From NCBI GenBank assembly GCA_013697735.1, contig JACCWH010000129.1, positions 1-33,800 of the forward strand: a stretch of 33,800 nt of DNA. Reading direction: 5' to 3'. The translations under genes and the position numbers were made by a program. Within the stretch, counting starts at the first letter, position 1; every line of letters starts with the position of its first letter. This stretch comes from Trueperaceae bacterium (GTDB lineage Bacteria > Deinococcota > Deinococci > Deinococcales > Trueperaceae). The notes under the pieces were generated by a model, which saw nothing but the letters and a program-made list of their open reading frames with translations, was not told the DNA's origin and searched no databases. Of this stretch, positions 16,268 to 26,627 are shown piece by piece.

Positions 16268-17287
16268 GTGCCGCTCATGATCACCATCGCGTCCTATCTG
16301 GAACCCGAGCACGTCGCTCGCATCCGGCGTGAGTTCCCCGACGTCCACGTCTCCTACGATCCCGCGCTGCTCGCACCGCCACGCTTCGCCGGCGACCACA
16401 CCGGCCGCCCCGACTTCCGACGCACCCCCGAGCAGGAGGCGCGGTTCCGCGCCATACTCGCCGAGGCCGACGTCCACTACGACTTCGATCGCACGCTCGC
16501 TGCGGAGCTCCCGACCCTCGCCCCGAAGCTGCGTTGGATCCAGGCGACCTCGTCGGGGATCGGGCCGTTCGTGCAGAAGGCGGGGCTCGACGCCACCGAC
16601 ATCATCATCACGAACGCCGCCGGTATCCACGCGGTGCCGCTTGCGGAGCACACCCTGCTCTCGCTGCTCTACTTCGTCAAGGACGTCCCGGCGAGGCTCG
16701 GCGACCAGCGCGCCCACGTGTGGGAGCGCTTCTCCGGACGCGAGCTCCGCGGCATGACCATCGCCGTCGTCGGCCTCGGTGCGGTGGGGCGAGAGATCGC
16801 TCGGCTCTGCCGTGCGGTCGGCCTACGCGTGATCGGCGTGCGGCGCACACCGGTCGACGATCCGGAGGCCCTCCACCTCGACGAGGCCACCACACCCGAT
16901 GCGCTCCACGAGGTACTGCCTCGGGTCGACGCCGTCGTGTTGATCTGCCCCCACACACCCGAGACCGAAGGGATGATGGGCGCCGCCGAGTTCGCTCGCA
17001 TGCGCCGCGGCTCGCTCCTCGTCAACATCGGTCGCGGCGCGCTCGTCGACGAGGATGCGCTCATCGCGGCGCTCCGCTCCGGACACCTTGGCGGCGCGGC
17101 GCTCGACGTGGCCAGCGTCGAGCCGCTCCCTGAAGGCAACGCCCTCTGGGACCTGCCGAACGTCTTCATCACCGCGCACTCAGCGAGCACCGTCGACAAG
17201 GAGAACGATCGTCTCACCGATCTCTTCTGCGAGAACCTGCGCCGCTTCCTCGCCAACGAGCCGCTGGTGAACGTGCTCAGGCTGTGA
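16268..17287 (+). CDS. D-isomer specific 2-hydroxyacid dehydrogenase
   Basis: 339 residues, cytoplasmic NAD(P)-dependent reduction of a 2-keto acid or its reverse. Seen: a divided substrate-binding domain, the Rossmann motif GLGAVG (169-174), VVLICPHTPETEGMMGAAEF, the catalytic arginine in LVNIGRGALVDEDALIAAL (about 256), the glutamate in ALDVASVEPLPEGNALWDLP, and the histidine in VFITAHSAS. This is the full catalytic set of the family. Close to glyoxylate/hydroxypyruvate reductase-like members, but the substrate cannot be assigned. The start is chosen from the Shine-Dalgarno sequence. A longer upstream reading (to 15854) overlaps the MFS gene and is rejected. Convergent with the DUF6157 gene, with an 18-bp gap. 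Confidence 0.92.
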   Translation: MPLMITIASYLEPEHVARIRREFPDVHVSYDPALLAPPRFAGDHTGRPDFRRTPEQEARFRAILAEADVHYDFDRTLAAELPTLAPKLRWIQATSSGIGPFVQKAGLDATDIIITNAAGIHAVPLAEHTLLSLLYFVKDVPARLGDQRAHVWERFSGRELRGMTIAVVGLGAVGREIARLCRAVGLRVIGVRRTPVDDPEALHLDEATTPDALHEVLPRVDAVVLICPHTPETEGMMGAAEFARMRRGSLLVNIGRGALVDEDALIAALRSGHLGGAALDVASVEPLPEGNALWDLPNVFITAHSASTVDKENDRLTDLFCENLRRFLANEPLVNVLRL

Positions 17288-17305
17288 GGGGAGCCGCCCT
17301 GCTCT

Positions 17306-17719
17306 TCAGCCGCGCATCCGCCGAAGGGCGACCTTCTGATGGAGCGCCGTATCGGCTCGCAGGCGACCGTAGGACGCGGTCTCCATCCCGACCAGGGCCA
17401 CCTTGCCCCCTTCGTCGAAGTGCAGGCCCCAGCCGTAGATCTTCGCGAGAGGCGACGTTCGCATGCACGCCAGCGGCTTCGAGAAGAGCGCCTGCCAGAG
17501 CTCGGGACGCTTCGTGTCGACGTCGGCAGCCGGAATGTTGCGACGCCACACGTGCACGGCGAACAGCACCTCCGATTGCCTGAGCACGTACGGCTGCGGC
17601 GCGATGAGTTCGTACTCGAGCATCGCGATGGACGTGTTGCCGCCGCGTTCCGCCGGCACGGTGCCGGCTCGCGCCGAGGTGTCTGGCGAAACAGCGATGA
17701 ACGTGCTGAAGTAGTCCAT
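17306..17719 (-). CDS. DUF6157 family protein
   Basis: 137 residues, function unknown. It opens MDYFSTFIAVSPDTSARAGT and has the family pattern: SIAMLEYELI, then EVLFAVHVWRRNIP, a serine pair in CMRTSPLAKIYGWGLHFD, and a basic end (KVALRRMRG). These match the small cytoplasmic DUF6157 proteins as I remember them. The start at 17719 is chosen because GGGAGT lies about seven bases upstream and the family begins here. A 59-residue upstream extension is rejected. A probable promoter is 57 bases upstream. Confidence 0.8.
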   Translation of the reverse strand: MDYFSTFIAVSPDTSARAGTVPAERGGNTSIAMLEYELIAPQPYVLRQSEVLFAVHVWRRNIPAADVDTKRPELWQALFSKPLACMRTSPLAKIYGWGLHFDEGGKVALVGMETASYGRLRADTALHQKVALRRMRG

Positions 17720-17775
17720 GGTCGACTCCCGGAGGGCGCGGAGGGCGACGCCACGCGGACGCGCTCCCTCACCAC

Positions 17776-17781
17776 AGCTTA
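17776..17781 (-). promoter_or_regulatory. Possible -10 box for the DUF6157 gene
   Basis: TAAGCT on the minus strand, 57 bases before ATG at 17719. No -35 of good quality is seen. The rest of the 228-bp gap (17720-17947) after the acyl-CoA synthetase stop shows nothing else I can support. Confidence 0.3.
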
Positions 17782-17947
17782 AGCGCCGTCGTCCTACGCT
17801 GCCTCCGACGTGAAGGTGGCAGTCTCTGCTCTGGGGCGGGAACATCGTGCTGGGGCTCGTATCATCGGCGTCGGTGGCGCCCGACGGTCTGCTCACGCGT
17901 CAAGGAGTAGCTTCATGCCCTCGTGCGACGGATCTCGGTGGGGAGCG

Positions 17948-19543
17948 TCATGCCGGCGGGTCCTGCGAATCGATCGGCGGTCGCTCCGTCGCGAGCTGCT
18001 CGCGAAGCACGTGCTTCTGGACCTTGCCGAGGGCATTTCTCGGGAGGGACGCGACGAAGTGGACATGCCGGGGCCTCTTGAAGCCGGCGATGCGTGCTCG
18101 GCAGTGTTCGATCAGCACGTCGGCGCTCGCCCCGGCGTCGCGGGGCACGACCACGGCGACCACCCGTTCGCCGAGATCGGCGTCCCGAACCCCCAACACC
18201 GCGGCCTCGAGTACCGACGCATGACGTTCCAGCACCTCCTCGACCTCACGCGGGTACACGTTGAATCCACCGCTGATTATGAGCTCCTTCGATCTGCCGA
18301 CGAGGTGATGGTAGCCGTCCTCGTCGACGTATCCGAGGTCCCCGGTCTTGAACCACCCGTCACGCGCGAAGGCTGCGCTCGTCGCCTCGTCGTCACGCCA
18401 GTAGCCTGCGAACACGTTGGGCCCGCGTAGCTGGATCTCACCCGTTCGACCCCGTACCACCAACTCGTCCGTCGTGGAATCCGCGATCCTGACGGCCACG
18501 CCGTCGAACGGCAGGCCGACGGAACCGGGTCGCCGTTCTCCCTTCAACGGATTCCCCAGGTTCATGACCGATTCCGTCATGCCGTAGCGTTCGAGGATGC
18601 GGCTTCCGAGTACGCGCTCGACGTCCTCGAGTAGGTCGGGTCCGAGGGGCGCCGACCCGGAGACGAGGAGCCGTATGGGCGGGGGCGTCTCTTCACGGCG
18701 GCGCGCCTCTTGGAGGAGCCGTCCGAACATCGTCGGCACACCGAAGAACATCGTCGTGTGTCCGGCGAGCAGCTCGTCGAACACGGCCTGCTCCTCGAAC
18801 GCGCGACAGAGGGTCATCGAGGAGCCCTGGTAGATCGTTCCGTGGAGACCGACTCCGAGGCCGTGCATGTGAAAGAGGGGGAGCGTCAGCAGCAGCCGAT
18901 CGCGTGCCGTCCAGCCCCACGCTCCGGTCACGGCGCGAACGTTCGTCAAGAAGTTCCCATGGCTCAACATCGCGCCGCGGCTCCGCCCGGTAGTGCCGGA
19001 GGTGTACATGATCACGGCGAGCTCGCCGTGGCTGCGGGGCACGACATCGATGGTGGCGTCGTGCGCACCGAAGGCGTTCCGCCAAGCGTCCACGCCCTCG
19101 CCCTCCCCCTGGAGCGGCACGACCGGAACGCCCAGTCGCGCGGCTGCCATCGACACGTCGTGATCGGCGGAGCCTTCTTCGTCGACCAGGACCAGGCGGA
19201 CATCGGCGTCCCCAACGACGTGCGCCAACTCGGCGAAGCGATAGCGGGTGTTGATCGGCACGGCGACGGCGCCCGTCCACAGCACCGCCAGATAGGCTTC
19301 GATGAACCTCGGTGAATTCTCCATGAAGAGCGCGACTCGGTCGCCCGGGCGCACACCCCACCCGACGAGCGCACCGGCCCCTCGAGTGCTGCGGTCCGAC
19401 ATTTCGCGATACGTGACCTTCGTGCCCTCGAACTCGACGAATACGGCGTCGGGCGTCCGCTCCGCCACCCGCGCGAACGCGTTCGTCAGGCTCGCCGGTA
19501 GGCTCATACCGCGGTCCGGTTCGGTCGACGCTGGCGGCTCCAT
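17948..19543 (-). CDS. Acyl-CoA synthetase (AMP-forming ligase)
   Basis: 531 residues. It activates a carboxylic acid through an acyl-adenylate to its CoA thioester. Seen: the P-loop IMYTSGTTGRSRGAMLSHGN (about 160-180), LPLFHMHGLGVGLHGTI, YGMTESVMN (adenine/acyl site), the hinge KTGDLGYVDEDGYHHLVGRS, and the catalytic lysine K507 in RNALGKVQKHVL. SGGFNVYPREVEEVLERH is also typical. The overall order resembles malonyl-CoA synthetase (MatB) and related medium-chain ligases, and the substrate is unknown. ATG at 19543 is 13 bases after the glgX stop, so the two are probably one transcript. ATG at 19507 is a second choice. No clear Shine-Dalgarno sequence for either. A much longer reading runs into glgX and is rejected. 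Confidence 0.9.
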   Translation of the reverse strand: MEPPASTEPDRGMSLPASLTNAFARVAERTPDAVFVEFEGTKVTYREMSDRSTRGAGALVGWGVRPGDRVALFMENSPRFIEAYLAVLWTGAVAVPINTRYRFAELAHVVGDADVRLVLVDEEGSADHDVSMAAARLGVPVVPLQGEGEGVDAWRNAFGAHDATIDVVPRSHGELAVIMYTSGTTGRSRGAMLSHGNFLTNVRAVTGAWGWTARDRLLLTLPLFHMHGLGVGLHGTIYQGSSMTLCRAFEEQAVFDELLAGHTTMFFGVPTMFGRLLQEARRREETPPPIRLLVSGSAPLGPDLLEDVERVLGSRILERYGMTESVMNLGNPLKGERRPGSVGLPFDGVAVRIADSTTDELVVRGRTGEIQLRGPNVFAGYWRDDEATSAAFARDGWFKTGDLGYVDEDGYHHLVGRSKELIISGGFNVYPREVEEVLERHASVLEAAVLGVRDADLGERVVAVVVPRDAGASADVLIEHCRARIAGFKRPRHVHFVASLPRNALGKVQKHVLREQLATERPPIDSQDPPA

Positions 19544-19556
19544 CGCGAGGGAGCGC

Positions 19557-21755
<2,199 letters not shown>

Positions 21756-21764
21756 GGCGACGGA

Positions 21765-21770
21765 AGTCTA
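21765..21770 (-). promoter_or_regulatory. Leaderless or near-leaderless glgX promoter (-10 box)
   Basis: TAGACT on the minus strand ends nine bases before GTG at 21755. This is slightly further than the other leaderless boxes here. No Shine-Dalgarno sequence is present. Confidence 0.45.
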
Positions 21771-21831
21771 CGTCGGCGCGCGGGCGAACTCTGAGGCGAA
21801 GCCCACCCTCTCGCCAGAAGCGACCCTCCGC

Positions 21832-21845
21832 GCGCCGCACGGCGC
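21832..21845 (-). terminator. Small hairpin after mqnA
   Basis: GCGCC and GGCGC form a 5-bp stem around a 4-base loop, four bases after the mqnA stop on the minus strand. No T-tract follows. It is weak evidence for an operon end. Confidence 0.25.
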
Positions 21846-21848
21846 AGT

Positions 21849-22706
21849 TCAGAGCGTCCAGTAGCGGAGCTGGTCGGGCTCGCAGGTCGCGTCGATGCGG
21901 CGAGCGAACGCCTCTAGACCGTGCCGGTCGGGGGGCTCGAGAAAGTACCGGAAGTTCGCGAGGTAGCGCAGGAGCACCTCGGGCGACAACCCGAGCGCCT
22001 CCGCCGCGGTGGCGGCGACGGCCGCAAGGTGCCCTAGGCCACGCCCGCGGGCCGCGCGCAGCTCCGCCACGAGCCTCGCGCTCGGTGGCCGCTCGGCGCG
22101 AGCCGCCCACACCGCGAACGTGAACGGCAGGCCGGTGCGTGCGTACCACGCCTCACCGAGGTCGGTTTGCTGGGGCACCACGCCGTGGACGCTGCGCCGC
22201 GCCACCGATTCCACGAGCGCCGCGTCGCCGATGAGCAGGGCGGCGTCGTGGTCACGAAGCATCGCGTCGAGGTCGGGGACGTGCCCCACGAGGGTGGGCG
22301 TGATCCCATCCTCGGCCAGCAGCACCTCGAGGAGCGCCACGCTGGTCGCCGAGTCCGACGAGACCGCGATGCTCGTGCCCGACAACTCGCGCCATGGAGC
22401 GCGGTGAAAGAGCATCACGCTGGAAACGGGGCCGATGGTGGCGATGCTGAAATCAGGCAGCGCCCGGAGCACGTCGCGGTGCCGGATGAACTCCACGCTC
22501 GACACCAGCGTGAGGTCGATGTCACCCGCGAGCAGCCGTCCATTGAGCTCGGTCGGAACGCCGCGCTCGAAGTGGGCGCCCGTCCACGGCTCGAGCCCCC
22601 AGTGGAGGGGTGCGACGTTGGTGTACGACACGATGCCGAGTCGCTCCCCGACGACCGGCGTCGCTGCGTTCGCCCCCTCGTGAGCGTGGCCGACGACCTC
22701 GTTCAT
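21849..22706 (-). CDS. mqnA: Chorismate dehydratase (futalosine pathway)
   Basis: 285 residues. MqnA converts chorismate to 3-enolpyruvyl-benzoate, the first step of futalosine-type menaquinone synthesis. It has the periplasmic-binding-protein-like fold of the family. Seen: LGIVSYTNVAPLHWGLE at the start, GVPTELNGRLLAGDIDLTLVSSVEF, the ligand-loop text TSIAVSSDSATSVALLEVLL, and DAALLIGDAAL. The start ATG overlaps the mqnE stop by four bases (ATGA), so translation is coupled. The first 20 residues are a variable extension. With mqnE before it, this supplies both early enzymes of the route. mqnB, mqnC and mqnD are not in the window. Confidence 0.93.
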   Translation of the reverse strand: MNEVVGHAHEGANAATPVVGERLGIVSYTNVAPLHWGLEPWTGAHFERGVPTELNGRLLAGDIDLTLVSSVEFIRHRDVLRALPDFSIATIGPVSSVMLFHRAPWRELSGTSIAVSSDSATSVALLEVLLAEDGITPTLVGHVPDLDAMLRDHDAALLIGDAALVESVARRSVHGVVPQQTDLGEAWYARTGLPFTFAVWAARAERPPSARLVAELRAARGRGLGHLAAVAATAAEALGLSPEVLLRYLANFRYFLEPPDRHGLEAFARRIDATCEPDQLRYWTL

Positions 22707-23860
22707 TCGAAGACGCGTACCTCGTTGTAGAGGGCGTCGCGCCGCACCGCGATGCGACCGGTGTCCTGGATGAGGCGCACGAGCTCCTCCTCCGTCATGC
22801 CGGCCTCGGTCACCGCGCCCGACGCGTGTGCGATGCGCTCGTCCTTGATCGTGCCGTCGACATCGGAGACGCCGGCCGCCAACGACAACTGCGTCTGCTC
22901 GGGCGTGATCATGATCCAGTAGCCCTTGATGTGCGGGACGTTGTCGAGGTAGATCCGCGCAACGGCCAGGTTGCGGAGGTCATCGAGGCCGGTGGTGTGC
23001 ACGCGCTTCCCCATCGCCTCGAGCTCCGCGGCGAGTGGATTGTTGTCGGGCTGATACGCGAGTGGGATGAAGCTCATGAACCCGCCGGTCTCGTCCTGCA
23101 GGTCGCGGAGGCGGTCCATGTGGTCGAGGCGGTCCTCGAGGCTCTCGACGTGGCCGTAGAGCATCGTCGCGTTCGTGGGGATCTCCAGTTCGTGGGCGGT
23201 TCGATGGACCTCGAGCCACCCTTCGGCCGTGACCTTGGCACGCGCGATCCGCCGCCGCACGTCTTCGGCGAAGATCTCGGCGCCACCCCCCGGCATCGCC
23301 ACGAGCCCCGCCTCCTTCAGTTCAGCGAGCACCTCTCGATAGGTGAGGCGCGGCCTGGTGATCTTGGTGAAGTGGTGGATCTCGGCCGCGGTCCACGCCT
23401 TGACCTGCACGCCGGGGTAGCGCTCGGTGAGTCCGCGCACGAGGTCGAGGTAGTACTGCCACGGACGCTTGGGATGGTGGCCCGAGGCGATGTGGATCTC
23501 GGTGAGATCGGGGTGGAGGTGCGTGTCGACGTAGGCCCACACGTCCTCGAGGTCGTAGTCCCAGACCCCTTCCTCGTCCATCTTCCGGGCGAAGCCGCAG
23601 AATGTGCAGCCGACGTAACAGACGTTCGTCTGCGAGAGCCGCAGCGAGTGGACGAAGTAGGCCTTCTCGCCTACGATGCGTGCACGGACGGCGTCCGCGA
23701 GGCGGAGCAGGCCCGGCACGTCGCGCGTGCGGTACAGCGTCATGCCCTGTTCGAAGGTGATCCGTCGCCCGGCGAGGGCGGCGTCGCGAATCGGCTCGAG
23801 AGCAGCGTCACGCACCCGGACGTCGGCGGTGGGTGGCGAGGGTGACGGCGCGACGCTCAT
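22703..23860 (-). CDS. mqnE: Aminofutalosine synthase (radical SAM)
   Basis: 385 residues. MqnE joins 3-enolpyruvyl-benzoate and S-adenosylmethionine into aminofutalosine. Seen: the 4Fe-4S motif NVCYVGCTFCGF (C81, C85, C88), EIHIASGHHPKRPWQYY, LVAMPGGGAEIF, NATMLYGHVESLEDRLDHM, and FMSFIPLAYQPDNNPL. The CYVGCTFCGF form and the ASGHHP motif point to MqnE and not the related cyclase MqnC. The first 20 residues are variable. ATG is fixed by TATCGT six bases upstream. First gene of the mqnE-mqnA operon. Confidence 0.93.
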   Translation of the reverse strand: MSVAPSPSPPTADVRVRDAALEPIRDAALAGRRITFEQGMTLYRTRDVPGLLRLADAVRARIVGEKAYFVHSLRLSQTNVCYVGCTFCGFARKMDEEGVWDYDLEDVWAYVDTHLHPDLTEIHIASGHHPKRPWQYYLDLVRGLTERYPGVQVKAWTAAEIHHFTKITRPRLTYREVLAELKEAGLVAMPGGGAEIFAEDVRRRIARAKVTAEGWLEVHRTAHELEIPTNATMLYGHVESLEDRLDHMDRLRDLQDETGGFMSFIPLAYQPDNNPLAAELEAMGKRVHTTGLDDLRNLAVARIYLDNVPHIKGYWIMITPEQTQLSLAAGVSDVDGTIKDERIAHASGAVTEAGMTEEELVRLIQDTGRIAVRRDALYNEVRVFE

Positions 23861-23866
23861 ATCCAG

Positions 23867-23872
23867 ACGATA
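23867..23872 (-). promoter_or_regulatory. Leaderless mqnEA promoter (-10 box)
   Basis: TATCGT on the minus strand lies six bases before ATG at 23860. CTGGAC (23895-23890) is placed 17 bases upstream of it and could be a weak -35. No Shine-Dalgarno sequence is present. Confidence 0.6.
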
Positions 23873-23938
23873 TCACGGTTGCTTTACGCGTCCAGGACGC
23901 TGGATTGCACGGTATCGCAGGCTACCGTCGCGATCACG

Positions 23939-25327
23939 TCAGATGTGCAGCGCCCGACCGTCGACGGCCAGCGCCGCCTCTTTGACCGCCTCCGCGAGGG
24001 TGGGGTGGGCGTGGACCACGCGTGCGATGTCCTCACTACTGGCGCCGAAGGCCATCGCAGCAACGCATTCGGCGATCAGGTCGCCCGCGCGAGCGCCGAC
24101 GATGTGGACCCCGAGCACGCGGTCGGTCTCCTCGTGGGCGAGGATCTTGACCTTGCCAGCCGTCAGGCCGAGGGCGCGGGCGCGGCCGTTCGCTTGGAAG
24201 GGGAACGTACCCTTGCGGTAGGGCGTCCCGTTCTCCTTCAGCGCCTCTTCGGTGTGCCCGACCGAGGCGATCTCGGGTTCCGTATAGACGACGGTGGGCA
24301 CGTGGAGGTACTCGACGTGCGGCTGGGCGCCCGTCGCGATCATCTCCGCTACGGCCACGCCGTCCTCTTCGGCCTTGTGCGCGAGCATCGGTCCGTGGAT
24401 GAGGTCGCCGATGGCGTAGACGCGCTCGAGGTTCGTGGTGAATCGACGGTCGACCACGACGCGACCACCGGCGTCGGTCTCGACACCCGCCGCCTCGAGG
24501 CCGAGCCCTTCGCTATTGGGGATCCGGCCCGTCGCCACCAGCACGCACTCGGTCTCCACGCCATCGCCGCCCTCGACCTCGACCGTAGCCCCCTTCTTCG
24601 TCACCTTCACACCCGTGACGCGTACGCCGGTGCGGATGTCGAGCCCTTGCTTGGCGAAGATCTTGCGCGACTCCTTGGCGATCTCGTCGTCGACCCCTGG
24701 GAGGATTCGGTCGAGATACTCGAGGACCGTCACCTTCGCGCCGAGGCGCGCCCAGACGGAGCCGAGTTCGAGTCCGATCACGCCGGCGCCGATCACGACC
24801 AGCGACTCGGGAACGGCGTCGAACGCCAGCGCCTCCGTGCTGGTCACGACGCGCTCACCGTCCGTCTCGACGCCACGGAGGGGGGCAACGCGACTGCCGG
24901 TGGCGAGCACGACGTGCTCGGCGCGCAATTCCTGCTCGGCGTCGGCGCCGTGCACGATCACGTGCCCGGTCCCCTTCAACTCTCCGCGCCCTTCGAAGCG
25001 CTCGATACCGTGCTTCTTGAAGAGATAGGCTACGCCGTCGGTGTTGCTCTTCACGACGGCGCTCTTGCGCTCCATCATCGTGTTCAGGTCGAGTTCGACC
25101 GTCCCGACGATCACACCGTGCTCCTCGAGCGCGTGTCCTGCCATCGCGAAGCGTTCACTCGACTCGAGCAGCGCCTTGCTGGGGATGCAGCCGACGCGAA
25201 CGCACGTGCCTCCCAAATCGCTCTCCTGCTCGACGCAGGCCACGGCGAGCCCGAGCTGGGCGGCTCGGATAGCGCAGACGTAGCCGCCCGGGCCCGCGCC
25301 GATGATGATGAGGTCGAAGTCTCGCAT
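23939..25327 (-). CDS. lpd: Dihydrolipoyl dehydrogenase (E3)
   Basis: 462 residues. This FAD enzyme reoxidises dihydrolipoamide with NAD for 2-oxo acid dehydrogenase complexes and the glycine cleavage system. Seen: FAD motif IIIGAGPGGYVCAIRAAQLG, redox disulfide C42/C47 in GGTCVRVGCIPSKALLES, the NAD motif VVIGAGVIGLELGSVW, RVYAIGDLIHGPMLAHKA, and the catalytic H441/E446 pair in HAHPTLAEAVKEAAL. ATG at 25327 is preceded by GGAGG. An in-frame ATG 19 codons upstream lies before the predicted transcript start and is rejected. It is on the same strand as sucA and sucB but is separated from them by the plus-strand msrAB gene, so it has its own promoter. Confidence 0.96.
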   Translation of the reverse strand: MRDFDLIIIGAGPGGYVCAIRAAQLGLAVACVEQESDLGGTCVRVGCIPSKALLESSERFAMAGHALEEHGVIVGTVELDLNTMMERKSAVVKSNTDGVAYLFKKHGIERFEGRGELKGTGHVIVHGADAEQELRAEHVVLATGSRVAPLRGVETDGERVVTSTEALAFDAVPESLVVIGAGVIGLELGSVWARLGAKVTVLEYLDRILPGVDDEIAKESRKIFAKQGLDIRTGVRVTGVKVTKKGATVEVEGGDGVETECVLVATGRIPNSEGLGLEAAGVETDAGGRVVVDRRFTTNLERVYAIGDLIHGPMLAHKAEEDGVAVAEMIATGAQPHVEYLHVPTVVYTEPEIASVGHTEEALKENGTPYRKGTFPFQANGRARALGLTAGKVKILAHEETDRVLGVHIVGARAGDLIAECVAAMAFGASSEDIARVVHAHPTLAEAVKEAALAVDGRALHI

Positions 25328-25332
25328 CGTTT

Positions 25333-25350
25333 CCTCCGACGGGCATGGTA
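25333..25350 (-). promoter_or_regulatory. Short-leader lpd promoter and Shine-Dalgarno site
   Basis: TACCAT (25350-25345, minus strand) is followed about seven bases later by GGAGG (25337-25333), five bases before ATG at 25327. The leader would be about ten bases, just enough to hold the ribosome site. Confidence 0.5.
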
Positions 25351-25435
25351 CCGCGCCCCACTTCTCATAATGTGCGTCCGGCACGGTCGTCGTCTTGACG
25401 ACGGTGAAGTGTGCCTGGAGGCCTCAGGCTGAGCC

Positions 25436-26590
25436 ATGACACAAACACGGCTCCTCCCCCCCGCCGGCGTCGGCACCGGCGTACTGCTCATCGCGTTCGC
25501 CCTCGCGGCCCTGCTGCTCGCCCCCTGGGGGCGTGGCGCCCAGGAGCCCGTCGCCCCCGCCTCCAACGCCGTCGCGTACTTCGCGGCCGGCTGCTTCTGG
25601 TGCGTCGAAGCCGATCTGCAGAAGGTTCCAGGTGTCCACGAGGTCGTCTCCGGCTTCATGGGCGGTCACGTCGACGACCCCACCTACGAGCAGGTCACGC
25701 GCGGCGACACGGGACATCGGGAGATCGTCGCGGTCTACTACGATCCCGATCTCGTCGAGTACCAGGCGCTCCTCGACGCCTTCTGGCGCGCGCACGATCC
25801 GACCGACGCCGGGGGATCGTTCGTCGACCGTGGTTTCCAGTACTCGTCGGCGATCTACGTCGTCGACGCGGCGCAGCGGCGGCTCGCCGAGGGGAGCCTG
25901 AGCGCGCTGGCGAGCTCAGGAACGTTCGACGAGCCCATCGCGACCGTGATCGAGGACGCAGCGACGTTCTACGCGGCGGAGGATTACCACCAGGACTTCG
26001 CGGCCCGGAACACGATCCGCTACAACGTCTACCGCGCGGCTTCGGGGCGTGACCGCTTCGTATCGAGCGTCTGGGACGGCGACAAGACGGTCTACCAACT
26101 CACCGAACTGCTGCCCTCGTGGCTGGTGCAGCACCCCGGAGACGCTGCGCTGCGCGAATCGCTCGACGATCTCACGTACCGCGTGACGCAGCGAGACGGT
26201 ACGGAGCGCGCGTTCAGTCACCCCTACGACGCTCAGTACGAAGACGGCATCTACGTCGACGTCGTGTCGGGCGAACCGCTCTTCTCGTCACTCGACAAGT
26301 TCGATTCGCGGACCGGTTGGCCGAGCTTCACGCAGCCCATCGATGCGCGGTACGTGGTCACGAAGGATGACCGGAGCCTCTTCACGGTGCGCACGGAAGC
26401 CCGCAGCCGTTACGGCGACACGCATCTCGGGCACGTCTTCGACGACGGTCCCGAACCGACCGGTAGACGCTGGTGCATCAACGGCGTAGCGCTGCGTTTC
26501 GTCCCGCTCGCGGAGCTCGCGGCCGAGGGGTACGGCGACTACCTCGCGAGCTTCGAGGAGGCGGGCATCGCGGTCGCCGGCGGGCGGTAG
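25436..26590 (+). CDS. msrAB: Membrane-anchored or secreted MsrA-MsrB fusion
   Basis: 384 residues. It reduces both S- and R-methionine sulfoxide in proteins. An N-terminal hydrophobic segment (about 11-30) suggests export or a membrane anchor, so it would repair envelope proteins. MsrA (about 45-215): catalytic C53 in AAGCFWCVE, with GFMGGHVDDPTYEQVTRGDT and EDYHQDFAARN. MsrB (about 245-365): YRVTQRDGTERAF, FDSRTGWPSFTQPI, and catalytic C347 in GRRWCINGVALRFVP. The two zinc-binding CxxC pairs of MsrB are absent, and no other cysteines remain as resolvers apart from C56. The Shine-Dalgarno sequence is weak. The stop codon is part of a 12-bp direct repeat. Divergent from lpd, convergent with sucB. 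Confidence 0.95.
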   Translation: MTQTRLLPPAGVGTGVLLIAFALAALLLAPWGRGAQEPVAPASNAVAYFAAGCFWCVEADLQKVPGVHEVVSGFMGGHVDDPTYEQVTRGDTGHREIVAVYYDPDLVEYQALLDAFWRAHDPTDAGGSFVDRGFQYSSAIYVVDAAQRRLAEGSLSALASSGTFDEPIATVIEDAATFYAAEDYHQDFAARNTIRYNVYRAASGRDRFVSSVWDGDKTVYQLTELLPSWLVQHPGDAALRESLDDLTYRVTQRDGTERAFSHPYDAQYEDGIYVDVVSGEPLFSSLDKFDSRTGWPSFTQPIDARYVVTKDDRSLFTVRTEARSRYGDTHLGHVFDDGPEPTGRRWCINGVALRFVPLAELAAEGYGDYLASFEEAGIAVAGGR

Positions 26591-26613
26591 GCGCGAACCC
26601 ATAGGCGCGAACC
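26588..26613 (+). repeat. Direct repeat overlapping the msrAB stop
   Basis: TAGGCGCGAACC occurs at 26588-26599 and again at 26602-26613, a period of 14 bases. The first copy contains the msrAB stop codon. It looks like a small tandem duplication. Confidence 0.75.
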
Positions 26614-26627
26614 GACCTCGCTGCAGA

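Noticed and set aside
16040-16717. 225-codon minus-strand frame opposite the hydroxyacid dehydrogenase
   Set aside because: Most of it is a shadow. Only its last 29 codons could matter, as a leader ORF, and they are discussed separately.
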